Positions 1-9,051 of a stretch of DNA of 64,000 nt are shown here, one piece after another (within the stretch, counting starts at the first letter, position 1; each line of letters opens with the position of its first letter). Location: positions 1 to 64,000 of the forward strand of contig NZ_MSJR01000011.1 in NCBI RefSeq assembly GCF_002078605.1, written 5' to 3'. This stretch comes from Salegentibacter sediminis (GTDB lineage: Bacteria > Bacteroidota > Bacteroidia > Flavobacteriales > Flavobacteriaceae). The position numbers and the translations under genes were made by a program. The notes under the pieces were generated by a model, which was not told where the DNA came from, did no database searches, and saw nothing but the letters and a program-made list of their open reading frames with translations.

Positions 1-154
<154 letters not shown>

Positions 155-1051
155 CTATTGATACACCGGATAGAGGATCTTTCGGCTGAGGTTTGCAAAA
201 CATTCATACAGGGAATTTGTAGTTCGGCTTAAAGCCACCATTAGCGGACTCCATTTGCCATCGATAAAAACATCCAGCGCAGGAATTCTTAAAAGTTGGG
301 ATTTCAAGTCGGTGGTTAGCTCATCAATATTTTTTTCCGCAAGCACCAATTCATAAACTAAAACATCAACATAGATACGGTAGGGTTCCATAATATCATC
401 GGCTAGGGCAAAGGCATTGTATTTGTTATGGTGAAAGATGCCCACTCCGGGTAAAAGCCCTGAACTTATAAGTGCTCTTGCGGTTATTGCCCTTAGAATC
501 GCATAACCGTAGTTTAGCAAATTGTTTGGAGGATCGCCGTGTCTATACCGGGTAAAACCATCGATATCAAAAAGGTTTTGCCAATAATGGGCTGCGGCCA
601 CGGCTTCGTGATTTTCGGTATCACCGCTTTTTACTTCTCCCGCCCAACGAGCAAGTTTTTTATGGTTTTTATTTCTACGGAAAAGATGCTGGGCCTGGTT
701 GCTTATTTTAGCGCTAACGGTTTGCTGCCATAAATTTTTCTTTAAAGGAATACTTGCGCTAAGTTGAGCTGAAAATCGTTCGGCTTGTTCGGTATGTCCC
801 ACCAGGGGTTGTAAGATAGAGCAGGGTAGGTGCTGTTTATCGCAATTTACGACCGCCGCTTTATTTTGAATGAGTTTGGTAATTAGTCCGTTGGTCAATG
901 TGATTTGCGGGTTTTCCAAAACCAACATCCCAATATCTTCAATGGGAACAGTTTTATCTTCTTTTCCTTCCCCGGGATAAGAAACTATCAGCTGCTCATT
1001 TTTAGTACTGAGATAAGCCGGATTTCCAAAAAAGAGTGTACGTTTTATCAT
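155..1051 (-). CDS. cas1: Cas1, type II CRISPR spacer integrase
   Basis: A 298-residue Cas1 of normal type II length. It has the N-terminal beta domain (MIKRTLFFGNPAYLS...) and the alpha-helical catalytic domain with Glu149 (in TENHEAVAAAHYW), His207/His208 (in GVGIFHHNKYNAF) and Asp218/Asp219 (in ALADDIMEPYR). These are the metal ligands used for nicking at the leader-repeat end and joining new spacers. It works with Cas2, and in type II also needs Cas9/tracrRNA for PAM selection. No csn2 or cas4 is seen, which fits subtype II-C. It lies between cas2 and a transposase-like gene (45 nt away) that separates it from cas9. All catalytic residues are intact, so adaptation is probably functional. 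Confidence 0.96.
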   Translation of the reverse strand: MIKRTLFFGNPAYLSTKNEQLIVSYPGEGKEDKTVPIEDIGMLVLENPQITLTNGLITKLIQNKAAVVNCDKQHLPCSILQPLVGHTEQAERFSAQLSASIPLKKNLWQQTVSAKISNQAQHLFRRNKNHKKLARWAGEVKSGDTENHEAVAAAHYWQNLFDIDGFTRYRHGDPPNNLLNYGYAILRAITARALISSGLLPGVGIFHHNKYNAFALADDIMEPYRIYVDVLVYELVLAEKNIDELTTDLKSQLLRIPALDVFIDGKWSPLMVALSRTTNSLYECFANLSRKILYPVYQ

Positions 1052-1096
1052 ATTATTAGTTTCTAATCTTCTCTCAATTGCCTAAATTATATAGGC

Positions 1097-1738
1097 TTAT
1101 TCTATTCCTGTTAATTCTGGAGGATATAGATGACAAAATTTGAAATTTTCTAAATCATCGAAATAGCTAATAACTTCCTTCTTTTGTAACTTCGTTTTCT
1201 TATTGGAAATTATGCTTCCATAAGAGGAATACTCCCAATTTTCTAAGCTATCCACAATGCCGGCCATAACCGGATTAAAATGAATGTAATGAATCACTTT
1301 TCTTAGGTAAGTTTCATCACTAATGAGTTTTCGCTTATATGGTCTTGAAAATAGATTCCCACTTCTATGGTGTTGTTTATTAAATGCTTTTGAGTAGGCA
1401 TTAAAAAAATTACTGAATTGGCGGGAGACCAGACCTGACAGGTTTTCAAAACCTGTCAGGTCTATACTGGAATCCGGGTTTTTGATTTTATCCTTAAAAA
1501 ATTCTTTTAAGACCTTCTCCTCTTTAATTCGGATTAAAAAATGAAAAAGATTAGGCATTAAGCAATAGCAAAATGTATCTGCCACCGGTGCTATGTAATT
1601 ATCATATTTACGTAGGAAATACCGATAATTCTCATTAGAAAGGAATAATAGCTCACCACCAATACCCCTATTATAGACGTGATAGGTGTGCTTTGGACTC
1701 AGTATGGCTTTATAATCTTCCAATTTTAATTTATTCAA
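1097..1738 (-). CDS. REP-associated tyrosine transposase-like (Y1_Tnp/RAYT) protein inserted between cas9 and cas1, probably catalytically dead
   Basis: A 213-residue protein of the Y1_Tnp/IS200-like fold as found in RAYT proteins. Recognisable blocks are YHVYNRGIGGELLF at the start, CYCLMPNLFHFLIRIKEE in the middle, SGNLFSRPYKRKLI, and YIHFNPVMAGIV...WEYSSYGS near the end. The family normally has MPNHFHxL, where His-x-His is the HUH metal site. Here the first His is Leu64 (codon CTT at 1547-1549, one base from CAT) while His66 remains. A 33-bp palindrome is translated in frame as residues 92-103. The gene is co-oriented with cas9 and cas1, 118 nt after cas9 and 45 nt before cas1. RAYT genes are usually single-copy chromosomal genes linked to palindromes; a place inside a cas operon is unusual. 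A role in adaptation is possible but nothing shows it. Confidence 0.85.
   Translation of the reverse strand: MNKLKLEDYKAILSPKHTYHVYNRGIGGELLFLSNENYRYFLRKYDNYIAPVADTFCYCLMPNLFHFLIRIKEEKVLKEFFKDKIKNPDSSIDLTGFENLSGLVSRQFSNFFNAYSKAFNKQHHRSGNLFSRPYKRKLISDETYLRKVIHYIHFNPVMAGIVDSLENWEYSSYGSIISNKKTKLQKKEVISYFDDLENFKFCHLYPPELTGIE
1431..1463. repeat. 33-bp perfect palindrome inside the RAYT-like coding sequence
   Basis: Two 16-bp arms, AGACCTGACAGGTTTT and its exact complement, flank a single central base at 1447. It is read in frame as the peptide IDLTGFENLSGL (residues 92-103). From memory, palindromes built on ACCTGACAGGT are dispersed in many Bacteroidota genomes, mostly between genes. Its length of 33 bp and lack of a stop keep the frame open. 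Confidence 0.9.
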
Positions 1739-1856
1739 TTAGTACACCTTGAAGTTTTATCAAAAGATTCAGTATTATTTTGCGGTATCTTAAGCCTTCA
1801 TTTGCCTATTTCTAGTTCCTAGGTAATTAGGATTTTGAAGATGAGGCAGCGTTTTA

Positions 1857-4800
1857 TCATTTAATTACTTCTTGAATATTTCCTAATCGATCAACTTTAA
1901 GTTTCCAACACAAGTTTTTTTCTTGAATAAATTCTATTTTATTTAATTGAGTAAACTCTGTTTTATTTGCAATGGATTTAGCAACGGTAACAGGAACACC
2001 ATATAGCCTCTTGTTTGTAAAACTTACTATTTTATATATATATTCTTTATTCAAATTTTCAGAAATAATATCTGAAGCTATATCTTCCTGACTTGGGGCA
2101 TATACCAAATCATTCGGAGAAAGATAAAACAAAAACTTTCCTTTTGTACGATCTATAGGAATAGGCTGTTTTTGCTTCATCGGGATGTGAGCCATTTGTT
2201 TTTGATGTTCCACCACTTCATTTAATGGAATTGTTTCAAAATTTCGTTTATTCTTTTTTTCATCCCAATACACGGCAAAATAAAGGTTGGTGCCTTTTGC
2301 GGCTTCAACGTATTTATCAGTTTTATTTCCTTGCTCACCAACGCTGAATTTACTTCCCACTTCATATTGCCTTACTTTATAAATGGGTTGATGTTTTTTC
2401 CCATTATTTAATGATTTAATATTTCTATTTAAATCGGTAATTCCCTTAGGGCTAAATGCTGCTTCGAAATCTTCTTTGCCTTTTTCATCGAAGTAATTTT
2501 TGACGTGATTTCGTAAGATTTTTTGAATGCTTTTATCAGTAATCTTATCAATATGCTTGTGATTCTTAATGTTAGAAATATTTGCTCGGGTAGCGGTTGC
2601 CACTTTTCCCTTTGGAGTAGGTATGTCAATCAACCCGGAAACGGTTTCTTTGTGAAGAGACTTTCGAATAGCAAAATTCTTACCCTTCTGGGGTTGCAAA
2701 ACTTTTTTCCATTGCCCATTTTTCTTTTCCCATTGCCAGGTCTTGTTATTTGTGCGGTTAATGACCCGAATATTCTTCTTAAAACTAATTACAATATCTT
2801 CCAAAGCATTTTTGGCATCTATAGTAAAACCTTCCCACGGTTTTTTAAAGGATTTAGCAACTATTCTTTCCTTGCCACCTAAAGTTATCTTTTTCGTTTC
2901 TCGAAGTTTCTTAACTAACCTGTGATTCTTTCTTTCTGTATTAATTGAAGTAATGTAATTAATATGATCTTTCGTGGTACAAGCAATTACCAAGGCATCT
3001 AAAGCGTGGTGGCGGTGATCTATTCGTTTTTTGCTAAAACCAGCTTCAATATCTTTTGGAACTTGTGTTCTAAAGGCATTGATTTTATTATCCCAATAGC
3101 CATAATCCCTGGAATTGGTAATTTCGTTCATCCGTTTGAAACGTGGGGCAACAAGTTCATTCCATTTATCATTCAAACCCCAATCTTGTTTTAAATCACT
3201 GGTAATCGCGCCACTTACCGGCACGAGATTTTTTACTGTTGCTTCTCTTTCATCAGATTCTCGCAGAATGTTGCTTAACAGTCCTTTGATAAATTTACTG
3301 ATATATCGGCTGTCATTGAGTTGGCGATTAATAAAACCCTCCGGGATGTCTTCGCTCAACAAATATTTGAGCTTTGTACGGTTTTTTCTGAAATAACTTT
3401 TACAGTGATTTTCATATTCTTCTACTGAAAAAATGGTGCATTCCTTTCCGTTCTTTGTTAATTCAGGTACTACGCAGCCGCGGCTATTTTTTATAAACTC
3501 GTAAGCGGTTTGGTTATCCTTGTATGGATACGGATTTATAGCACTTTCGCAAATCACTTTGTTATTGAAAGAGTCATCAAAAAATCGGGATTGAGGAATG
3601 ATGTGTTCAATTTGATAATCGGTAGTGAAAAGTTTACTCATCGGAATTATTTCCCCTGTGTATGGCGAACGATAGCCTTGTTCCAACCATAATTTATAAC
3701 GCAGTATATCTTTTTTCGAAGGAGCGTTCTTCTTGCGAATGGCTTCTATTTCGTCTTCACTAACCATATCGTATCTTGCATTAAGATACACGCCTTCTTC
3801 ATACAGTTTTAGAATTTCCTGCTGGTTGGGAGAATAAGGTTTTACGGCTTCTAAACCTTCATTTTGCAGTTCTTCCAAAAGCGCTTTAATGCGTTGATTG
3901 GTATTTTCACGTTCCGTATTCTGTTTACTTAACCGTTGTCTTTTATCTGCTGAATTTTTCATTTCCCGGCCTAGTTCAAGATGAATCTCAGAAAAAAAGT
4001 CTTTTTGGCTATTTCCGTAATGTTTCCAAATGTCCCTGACCACACGAAGCGTTTCAGTAACCACCTGTTCCACTATAGGGTTTCTAAGTAGATGCTGTTT
4101 GAAAGTTTCATTAAGATATTGATCAATATCTTTCGGCGATTTCCAGTTGATGATTTCAGTAACTTCTGAATGACGTTCGTAAACCGCATAACAAGCTTGG
4201 TAGGTATTTAATCCTTCATATGGATTTGCTTTGTCTTCAAACCTAATAAAGCTTTTCAAGACTTGCTTTTTATAAGCATCATCCGCAACAGTTTCAATTT
4301 TATCCTTTTCGAAATGTATGGTCTCGAGACGTTCTAAAATATCGTCAACACGTTGTTTAACTTCAGGAGTAACTGAATTTTCTTTCCAGTAGTTCCCCAT
4401 TCGCATTACGGGCAATAGCTTTTTAATTGCTTTTTCAGAATAAGCGCCATAATCATTAGGATAAGGCTGTATTTTCTTAAAATTTTCTACAAAATCTTCT
4501 TCCGGGAGATTCCTCTTTTTAGAAAAAGTTTCCAAAGCTTTTTCAAAGTCTTTTTTGTCTTTTACAGAATAAACAATATGCCATAATTCCTTCTCTACTT
4601 TTTTACAAAGGAAATCTTCCGGAATACCTTTAACTTTCTTCAAACGGGATAAAAAGTCCGACCTGGTTGAATTGCAAGGATATTTTTTGTCTTCTACATA
4701 ATTCCATCGGTAATCAGAGGCATCTTTTTTCTGTTTTGAAATTAATTTTAAATCTGAAAAGTATTTCAGCAATTGGGTTTGATCGATTTCTTTCCTGTTG

Positions 4801-6212
4801 TTTAAAAAATTAAACAAACGAACTACTGAATCGGAATCAGGTAATAAAGACCTGGTAACATCTTCATCAATTTTAGCTTTTTCCTTTCCATTAGCTATTT
4901 TCTTGTAGATTTTAAGGTTTTGAATAAATTGCCACAATCTAAATTCCTGATAAAGTGGGTTGGACTTTGGAATTCCTTTTAAAGGTTTTTCCTGAATTTC
5001 TCCATCCTTTTTGAAATACCTTTTTTCATAAGCGCAATTGGAGATGGTAGATTTTTTGGTCTTTAAGGGGCGTTGGTAAAAGATAATATCTTCGACAAAA
5101 AGATAGGTGAAATCCTTATCCTTTATGTTAGCTTGATGGGACTCATTTCTAGGGTATAATTCATTCAGACATTCTTGATATAAATCTTCACTTTGCAATT
5201 CTGCGTGGAAATCTTTTTGCGCTTCTAATATTTTAATTAGTTCATTTTTGTAGTATTTCCGATCGATGGTTTTTATCAAGCTCCCCCGGATTTTTTGACT
5301 AGGCCTGTCAAGTAAAGTCTCGTAAATAAACTGCCCTACTGTTTTATTGGATTCTTCAATATTTTGTTCGGTTTTCTTTTTTATTGCAATCCAATCTTGT
5401 TCAGAATCCACCTTTTTAAAAGTGCGTATGACACCCCCATCTTTATTTGTTTTTGTAGTAACAATAAATTCCCTCTCCTGGTTTTCCCAATCTTCAGTTT
5501 TGGTTATATCGCGGTCGTATTCCCAACCATTTTCAAAAACCACTTTATAGAGAGGTTTGCCTTTTACGGCTTCACCGGTATCTATTAATTCCTTTACTTT
5601 TAATAAAACATATTCCTGATTTTTATCCGCTTCTTCTTCCTCGCCACGTAACTGATAGTAACCTCGCTTCTGATTGAAATTAAGAATCACCCAGGCCAAT
5701 TCTTCTTTAGATATCTTTTTCCTTAAAGCTTTTTGACGCAGATAATATATTGTCCAGTCATACGGGATTTTTAAACCGGGGTGTTTTGATTTAAATTCCC
5801 TCGCCATCTCTTCAAAAGAATCCTGGAAAATAAAGTGATGTTTCGGACCTCCGTTTAATCTGTAATTAAGTTTTATTTCTTTTCCCGGAAGAAATTGTCC
5901 TAACTTATTGTGAAAATCAATCGCTTCAGCATAATGATGAGGAAGAAATCCTAATACATTTAATACACGATGAATACGTTGGCGGCGTAAAAGATAGCGT
6001 TCATTCAATCGGCGCATTCCCCTATACCCAGTTCTTTCTGCGGTTTGAGAAATAGAATTTCCGCTATCAAATTTTCCTAGAATATCCTGGCTCATTGGGA
6101 TTACTCTTGTGCCCATTCCTAAAATTCTACCCTCTTTTTTATCAAAATCCTGTTCTATAAGTGACCATCCAATTGAGTTTGTCCCCAAATCCAGTCCTAA
6201 AATTCTTTTCAT
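1857..6212 (-). CDS. cas9: Cas9, type II-C CRISPR effector nuclease
   Basis: A 1451-residue Cas9, within the usual size of the large Bacteroidota II-C enzymes. RuvC-I is at the N-terminus (ILGLDLGTNSIGWSL, Asp8). The arginine-rich bridge helix follows at about residues 60-83 (ERTGYRGMRRLNERYLLRRQ), then the recognition lobe. RuvC-II is HLELGREM (Glu746), the HNH site is DYQIEHIIPQS (His870) and RuvC-III is RIDHRHHALDAL (Asp1072). All catalytic residues are present. The C-terminal 300 residues carry the PAM-interacting region. It cuts DNA matching the crRNA, guided by the crRNA:tracrRNA duplex; the tracrRNA lies 80-180 bp upstream on the opposite strand. The ATG start at 6210-6212 puts the RuvC-I motif at the usual distance from the N-terminus. 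It is the first gene of the cas operon. Confidence 0.98.
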   Translation of the reverse strand: MKRILGLDLGTNSIGWSLIEQDFDKKEGRILGMGTRVIPMSQDILGKFDSGNSISQTAERTGYRGMRRLNERYLLRRQRIHRVLNVLGFLPHHYAEAIDFHNKLGQFLPGKEIKLNYRLNGGPKHHFIFQDSFEEMAREFKSKHPGLKIPYDWTIYYLRQKALRKKISKEELAWVILNFNQKRGYYQLRGEEEEADKNQEYVLLKVKELIDTGEAVKGKPLYKVVFENGWEYDRDITKTEDWENQEREFIVTTKTNKDGGVIRTFKKVDSEQDWIAIKKKTEQNIEESNKTVGQFIYETLLDRPSQKIRGSLIKTIDRKYYKNELIKILEAQKDFHAELQSEDLYQECLNELYPRNESHQANIKDKDFTYLFVEDIIFYQRPLKTKKSTISNCAYEKRYFKKDGEIQEKPLKGIPKSNPLYQEFRLWQFIQNLKIYKKIANGKEKAKIDEDVTRSLLPDSDSVVRLFNFLNNRKEIDQTQLLKYFSDLKLISKQKKDASDYRWNYVEDKKYPCNSTRSDFLSRLKKVKGIPEDFLCKKVEKELWHIVYSVKDKKDFEKALETFSKKRNLPEEDFVENFKKIQPYPNDYGAYSEKAIKKLLPVMRMGNYWKENSVTPEVKQRVDDILERLETIHFEKDKIETVADDAYKKQVLKSFIRFEDKANPYEGLNTYQACYAVYERHSEVTEIINWKSPKDIDQYLNETFKQHLLRNPIVEQVVTETLRVVRDIWKHYGNSQKDFFSEIHLELGREMKNSADKRQRLSKQNTERENTNQRIKALLEELQNEGLEAVKPYSPNQQEILKLYEEGVYLNARYDMVSEDEIEAIRKKNAPSKKDILRYKLWLEQGYRSPYTGEIIPMSKLFTTDYQIEHIIPQSRFFDDSFNNKVICESAINPYPYKDNQTAYEFIKNSRGCVVPELTKNGKECTIFSVEEYENHCKSYFRKNRTKLKYLLSEDIPEGFINRQLNDSRYISKFIKGLLSNILRESDEREATVKNLVPVSGAITSDLKQDWGLNDKWNELVAPRFKRMNEITNSRDYGYWDNKINAFRTQVPKDIEAGFSKKRIDHRHHALDALVIACTTKDHINYITSINTERKNHRLVKKLRETKKITLGGKERIVAKSFKKPWEGFTIDAKNALEDIVISFKKNIRVINRTNNKTWQWEKKNGQWKKVLQPQKGKNFAIRKSLHKETVSGLIDIPTPKGKVATATRANISNIKNHKHIDKITDKSIQKILRNHVKNYFDEKGKEDFEAAFSPKGITDLNRNIKSLNNGKKHQPIYKVRQYEVGSKFSVGEQGNKTDKYVEAAKGTNLYFAVYWDEKKNKRNFETIPLNEVVEHQKQMAHIPMKQKQPIPIDRTKGKFLFYLSPNDLVYAPSQEDIASDIISENLNKEYIYKIVSFTNKRLYGVPVTVAKSIANKTEFTQLNKIEFIQEKNLCWKLKVDRLGNIQEVIK

Positions 6213-6294
6213 ATACTATGATTTTCGGTAAGTTATAACCATCAATTTTTTGTTTCCTAATGAAAACAAGATTGCAGGTATGATTTTTTTTAGT

Positions 6295-6388
6295 TATTAT
6301 TGTATGACAATTCTGAAGCAATTCACAATAAGGATTATTCCGTTGTGAAAACATTCAAGGAGGTATATTTATATATCTCCTTTTTTTG
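6295..6388 (+). ncRNA. tracrRNA of the type II-C CRISPR system
   Basis: Divergent from cas9. It contains a likely anti-repeat (GACAATTCTGAAGCAATTCA, about 6306-6325), then the stem CACAAT...TTGTG enclosing the AAGGATTATTCC nexus (6324-6347), then GAAAACATT and a terminator hairpin with a T tract. This order and the CAATAAGGATTATTCCGTTG core agree with II-C tracrRNAs of flavobacteria as I remember them. The 5' end is not fixed by sequence; I see no convincing TAnnTTTG box at the right distance. The anti-repeat predicts that the CRISPR repeat begins close to ATTGTGAATTGCTTCAGAAT, which can be tested once the array beyond cas2 is available. Confidence 0.82.
6359..6387 (+). terminator. Rho-independent terminator of the tracrRNA
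   Basis: Stem GGAGGTATA / TATATCTCC (one G-T pair) with a 4-nt loop, followed by seven T. In II-C systems this hairpin is also the last tracrRNA stem bound by Cas9. Confidence 0.85.
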
Positions 6389-6796
6389 TGCTAAAATTTT
6401 GAACAGAAAAGTTTACAAACTTTGATCATTCCGAAAAATAGGTAGGGTGTTGTTCGAAAGGATTAACATATTTACTAAAAAAAAGCTTAAAAGACAATTA
6501 AATCTTAAAAAAAAAGTAATGTTTTTTACCCAGGAATAGCTTCTTTGAACTTTACTTGAGATAGTAAAATAAAACTTTCAGTTACTCAGCTTCCGGTAGT
6601 TTATAAATCTTAAAACATGGTCTAAATCCTCTCCAAAATACCAATCCTAAATTGTAAAGTTTCTTTAAAAAAATCCCGGTTAGTTTTTCGCCAAAAGAGC
6701 TCCCTTCAGTAGCAAGAAGAAATATAGCCTGAAACTGAAAAAATAAATTTGTGAATATCTCTTCGCAGGATACTTCTGCAGGCCTGATATTAATTC
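6389..6796. other. Intergenic stretch with no gene seen
   Basis: About 400 AT-rich bases between the tracrRNA terminator and the promoter of the DUF4494 gene. Both strands have only short or chance open frames; I see no repeat, hairpin or array-like pattern in it. Confidence 0.5.
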
Positions 6797-6804
6797 TATT
6801 TTTG
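6797..6804 (+). promoter_or_regulatory. Candidate -7 box (TATTTTTG) of the DUF4494 gene
   Basis: An exact match to the Bacteroidota -7 consensus TAnnTTTG, 19 bases before the ATG at 6824. No good TTTG -33 element stands 19-21 bp upstream, so the call rests on the -7 box alone. Confidence 0.4.
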
Positions 6805-6823
6805 GCTCCCTAAAAAAAATGAT

Positions 6824-7381
6824 ATGAGCGTAACTTGGTATGAATGTAAGGTGAAATACAAAAAAACACACGAGACAGGAGAGCAGAAAGTAAGCACCGA
6901 CACCTATTTGCTGGATGCGGTATCCTTTACAGAGGCAGAATCCAGGATCACTGAAGAAATGACCGCTTATACCAGCGAAGATTTCAGGATCATGAATATA
7001 AAAGTCGCCAATTTTTCTGAGGTTCACCCCTTCGAAAATTCCGACAGGTGGTTTAAATCAAAGGTTTCTTTAGTAGCCCTTGATGAAGAGAGCGGGAAAG
7101 AAAAGAAGACCAATATTTACCTGCTGGTACAGGCCAACGATGTGAAAGAGGCTTTTGAGAATACCACCAAAGCCATGGAAGATACCATGGGCGACTACAG
7201 CATCCCCTCGATCACCGAATCTCCCATCCTGGACGTATTCCCATATTTTACCGGGGAAGAAGAACAACTGGAGAAATTCAATGTCCTGGATTCTGAAACT
7301 TCAGAAGAAGACTTGGAAACAGAGGAAACTACAGCCATAGAAACAGAGACAACCGAAGCCCAGGAAGAACTGAAAGCCTAG
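6824..7381 (+). CDS. DUF4494 domain protein
   Basis: A 185-residue cytoplasmic protein without signal peptide or membrane segment. The first 140 residues (WYECKVKYKKTHETGEQKVS ... YLLDAVSFTEAESRITEEM ... RWFKSKVSLVALDEESGKEK) are typical of DUF4494, a Bacteroidota family of unknown function. The last 45 residues are a Glu/Thr-rich acidic tail, probably disordered. It is a single-gene unit with its own -7 box and a strong terminator. No function can be assigned from sequence. Confidence 0.85.
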   Translation: MSVTWYECKVKYKKTHETGEQKVSTDTYLLDAVSFTEAESRITEEMTAYTSEDFRIMNIKVANFSEVHPFENSDRWFKSKVSLVALDEESGKEKKTNIYLLVQANDVKEAFENTTKAMEDTMGDYSIPSITESPILDVFPYFTGEEEQLEKFNVLDSETSEEDLETEETTAIETETTEAQEELKA

Positions 7382-7412
7382 ATATTATATCAATCTTAAA
7401 TAATTTTCCTAA

Positions 7413-7446
7413 AAGGGTTTAACAGATAAAGTTAAACCCTTTTTTT
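7413..7446 (+). terminator. Rho-independent terminator after the DUF4494 gene
   Basis: Perfect 11-bp stem AAGGGTTTAAC / GTTAAACCCTT with a 7-nt loop and a run of T at 7440-7446. Confidence 0.9.
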
Positions 7447-7667
7447 ACGCCCCACCCTCAGATTCTATCCGGTATCTCATCCCAAAAAGCTAAGCTCACA
7501 GCATCGCTACTCAACGAATTAATAAACTGCGGAAACCCGCTATTTAAGAGTGACATATATCATTTTTCCTGTGCTTAATAAGGGATATATTTAATAGCAA
7601 AGTATTAGTTACCTCCCCTTGTGAACTCTGTTATTCAAATAGAACTTTTAATTCAAAACTAAGTGTC

Positions 7668-8507
7668 ATGTGGTTTAGAAAGGAGATTTTGTTGGTGCTC
7701 ATGCTTGCTGTATTGGTGGGTTTTACTTCCTGCAGCGACGATGATGATGAGCTTTCCCCAATTGTGGTGCCAACGGGTAGTTTTAGGCTTCCCGATCAAC
7801 CTCTGGATGGGGAAATTGTGATGGTAGAGGATTTGTCGGTTAGTAAAGATGGGTGGATCGTCGTAAGAAAAGACAATGGGGATAATGAGCCCTTGATGAC
7901 TGAGATAATTTCTATGCCGGAATATGTGAAGGCAGGGGATTATGAGGAATTTAGCATCCGATTAAAAAATAAGACAGAGCTCGTGGAAGGGGAAAGGCTT
8001 TGGGTTAATTTGCATGTGGATGACGGCGATATGATTTTTGAATACAGTGCGAGCAATCTGGCTGATGTCCCTGTTTTAACCTCCTCAGGAAGTATGGTGG
8101 CTCATTCTTTTATTGTTGATCTGCCGGACCCAACAGGTAGCGTGCTTGCAGAGGATCAGGAACTGGAACAGAACAGGAAACTCAATATAAGCGCTGTAGT
8201 TAATAGTCATCCCGGCTGGGTGGTGATTTATTCTGATGCAGCAGGAGCCCCCGATTTAAACAGCAGACTTTCGGTTCCCCGATATATTGAACCAGATACC
8301 TATACCGATCTTAAACTTGACCTGGAGGAAAATACGGAAATAGAAGGTAACGAATTGCTTTGGGTGGTACTCCATACCGATGATGGCGACAAAATTTTTG
8401 AATTTACTCCCGATGAGGAATTGGATCTACCGGTTTTAGCCGAAGATGATGATATAGTGAAGGACTCCTTTAGAGTTGAGCTTAGTGTAGACGATACTAC
8501 GGGATAA
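7668..8507 (+). CDS. Lipoprotein with two DUF7282-like domains
   Basis: A 279-residue secreted lipoprotein. A type II signal peptide ends in the lipobox GFTSC (Cys about 23), and the cysteine is followed by SDDDDE, an acidic stretch of the kind that sends Bacteroidota lipoproteins to the cell surface. Two repeats of about 115 residues follow (about 45-150 and 155-270). Each has a GWIVV/GWVVI strand, a P-YVKAG-Y / P-YIEPDTY segment and a closing LWVNLHVDDGDMIFEY / LWVVLHTDDGDKIFEF. This pattern is DUF7282-like, a beta domain of unknown function also found in archaeal surface proteins. It is convergent with the following stress-protein gene and shares a terminator with it. The substrate is unknown. 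Confidence 0.75.
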   Translation: MWFRKEILLVLMLAVLVGFTSCSDDDDELSPIVVPTGSFRLPDQPLDGEIVMVEDLSVSKDGWIVVRKDNGDNEPLMTEIISMPEYVKAGDYEEFSIRLKNKTELVEGERLWVNLHVDDGDMIFEYSASNLADVPVLTSSGSMVAHSFIVDLPDPTGSVLAEDQELEQNRKLNISAVVNSHPGWVVIYSDAAGAPDLNSRLSVPRYIEPDTYTDLKLDLEENTEIEGNELLWVVLHTDDGDKIFEFTPDEELDLPVLAEDDDIVKDSFRVELSVDDTTG

Positions 8508-8562
8508 GCGCTTCCTTCCGGTTAATTGAAGAAGACAGAAAACTTCTCAATTTTATAAAACT

Positions 8563-8591
8563 AAAAACACCTCCGGCCCGGAGGTGTTTTT
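8563..8591. terminator. Bidirectional terminator between convergent genes
   Basis: Near-perfect 14-bp stem AAAAACACCTCCGG / CCGGAGGTGTTTTT. Because it begins with A and ends with T, it gives a T tract on either strand, serving both the lipoprotein gene (+) and the universal stress protein gene (-). Confidence 0.88.
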
Positions 8592-8610
8592 AGTTCTTAC
8601 TCTTTGGAGA

Positions 8611-9051
8611 TTAAACTAAAGGAACGGCTAATAAAGGGACCTTTAGTTCATCAACAAGGTCTTTTTTCTTATTGGCGGTGAAGAGGCTATAGAGAAAATT
8701 CTTCTTCCGGTGCCCGGCCACCACCAGGTCTATATGATGCTCTTCTGTGATATTGCGGAGAGATTTAACTACCGGCCCTTCAATTAAAAGTCCTTCTGCT
8801 TCTACCTCCTTGTCTTTATTAATCTCTTCAACCCATTGCTGAATGGTCGCGGCTTCTTCTTTGCGTTTCTTCGATCTCTTATCATAGACATACTGCGGAC
8901 CAGCTTCCCGCGCAAGAAAATCATCCGGATCAGGTTCGGTTACATGAATGATCCAGATTTTCGCTTTTGAAAGTTTTGCGATTTCCACCGCCCGGGCTAT
9001 TAATTGTTCTGCCTCTTTTTTCCGGTCTATGGCCACTAATATGTTTTTCAT
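8611..9051 (-). CDS. Universal stress protein (UspA family)
   Basis: A 146-residue single Usp domain: MKNILVAIDRKKEAEQLI at the start, KAKIWIIHVTEP as the second strand, and IDLVVAGHRKKNFLYSLF near the end. The nucleotide-binding pattern G-x2-G-x9-G-S/T of ATP-binding Usps is not present after VVAGH, so this may be the non-ATP-binding type. These are cytoplasmic dimers induced by stress or growth arrest. The upstream small membrane-protein genes are on the same strand. The family call is firm; the stress that induces it is unknown. Confidence 0.9.
   Translation of the reverse strand: MKNILVAIDRKKEAEQLIARAVEIAKLSKAKIWIIHVTEPDPDDFLAREAGPQYVYDKRSKKRKEEAATIQQWVEEINKDKEVEAEGLLIEGPVVKSLRNITEEHHIDLVVAGHRKKNFLYSLFTANKKKDLVDELKVPLLAVPLV

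Noticed and set aside
2523-5588. Several plus-strand frames of 60-120 codons across cas9
   Set aside because: They are antisense frames of a clear cas9 gene with no starts, motifs or codon support.
6142-6354. Open minus-strand frame of 70 codons over the cas9 start and the tracrRNA
   Set aside because: It overlaps the cas9 start in another frame and the antisense of the tracrRNA; no protein-like features.
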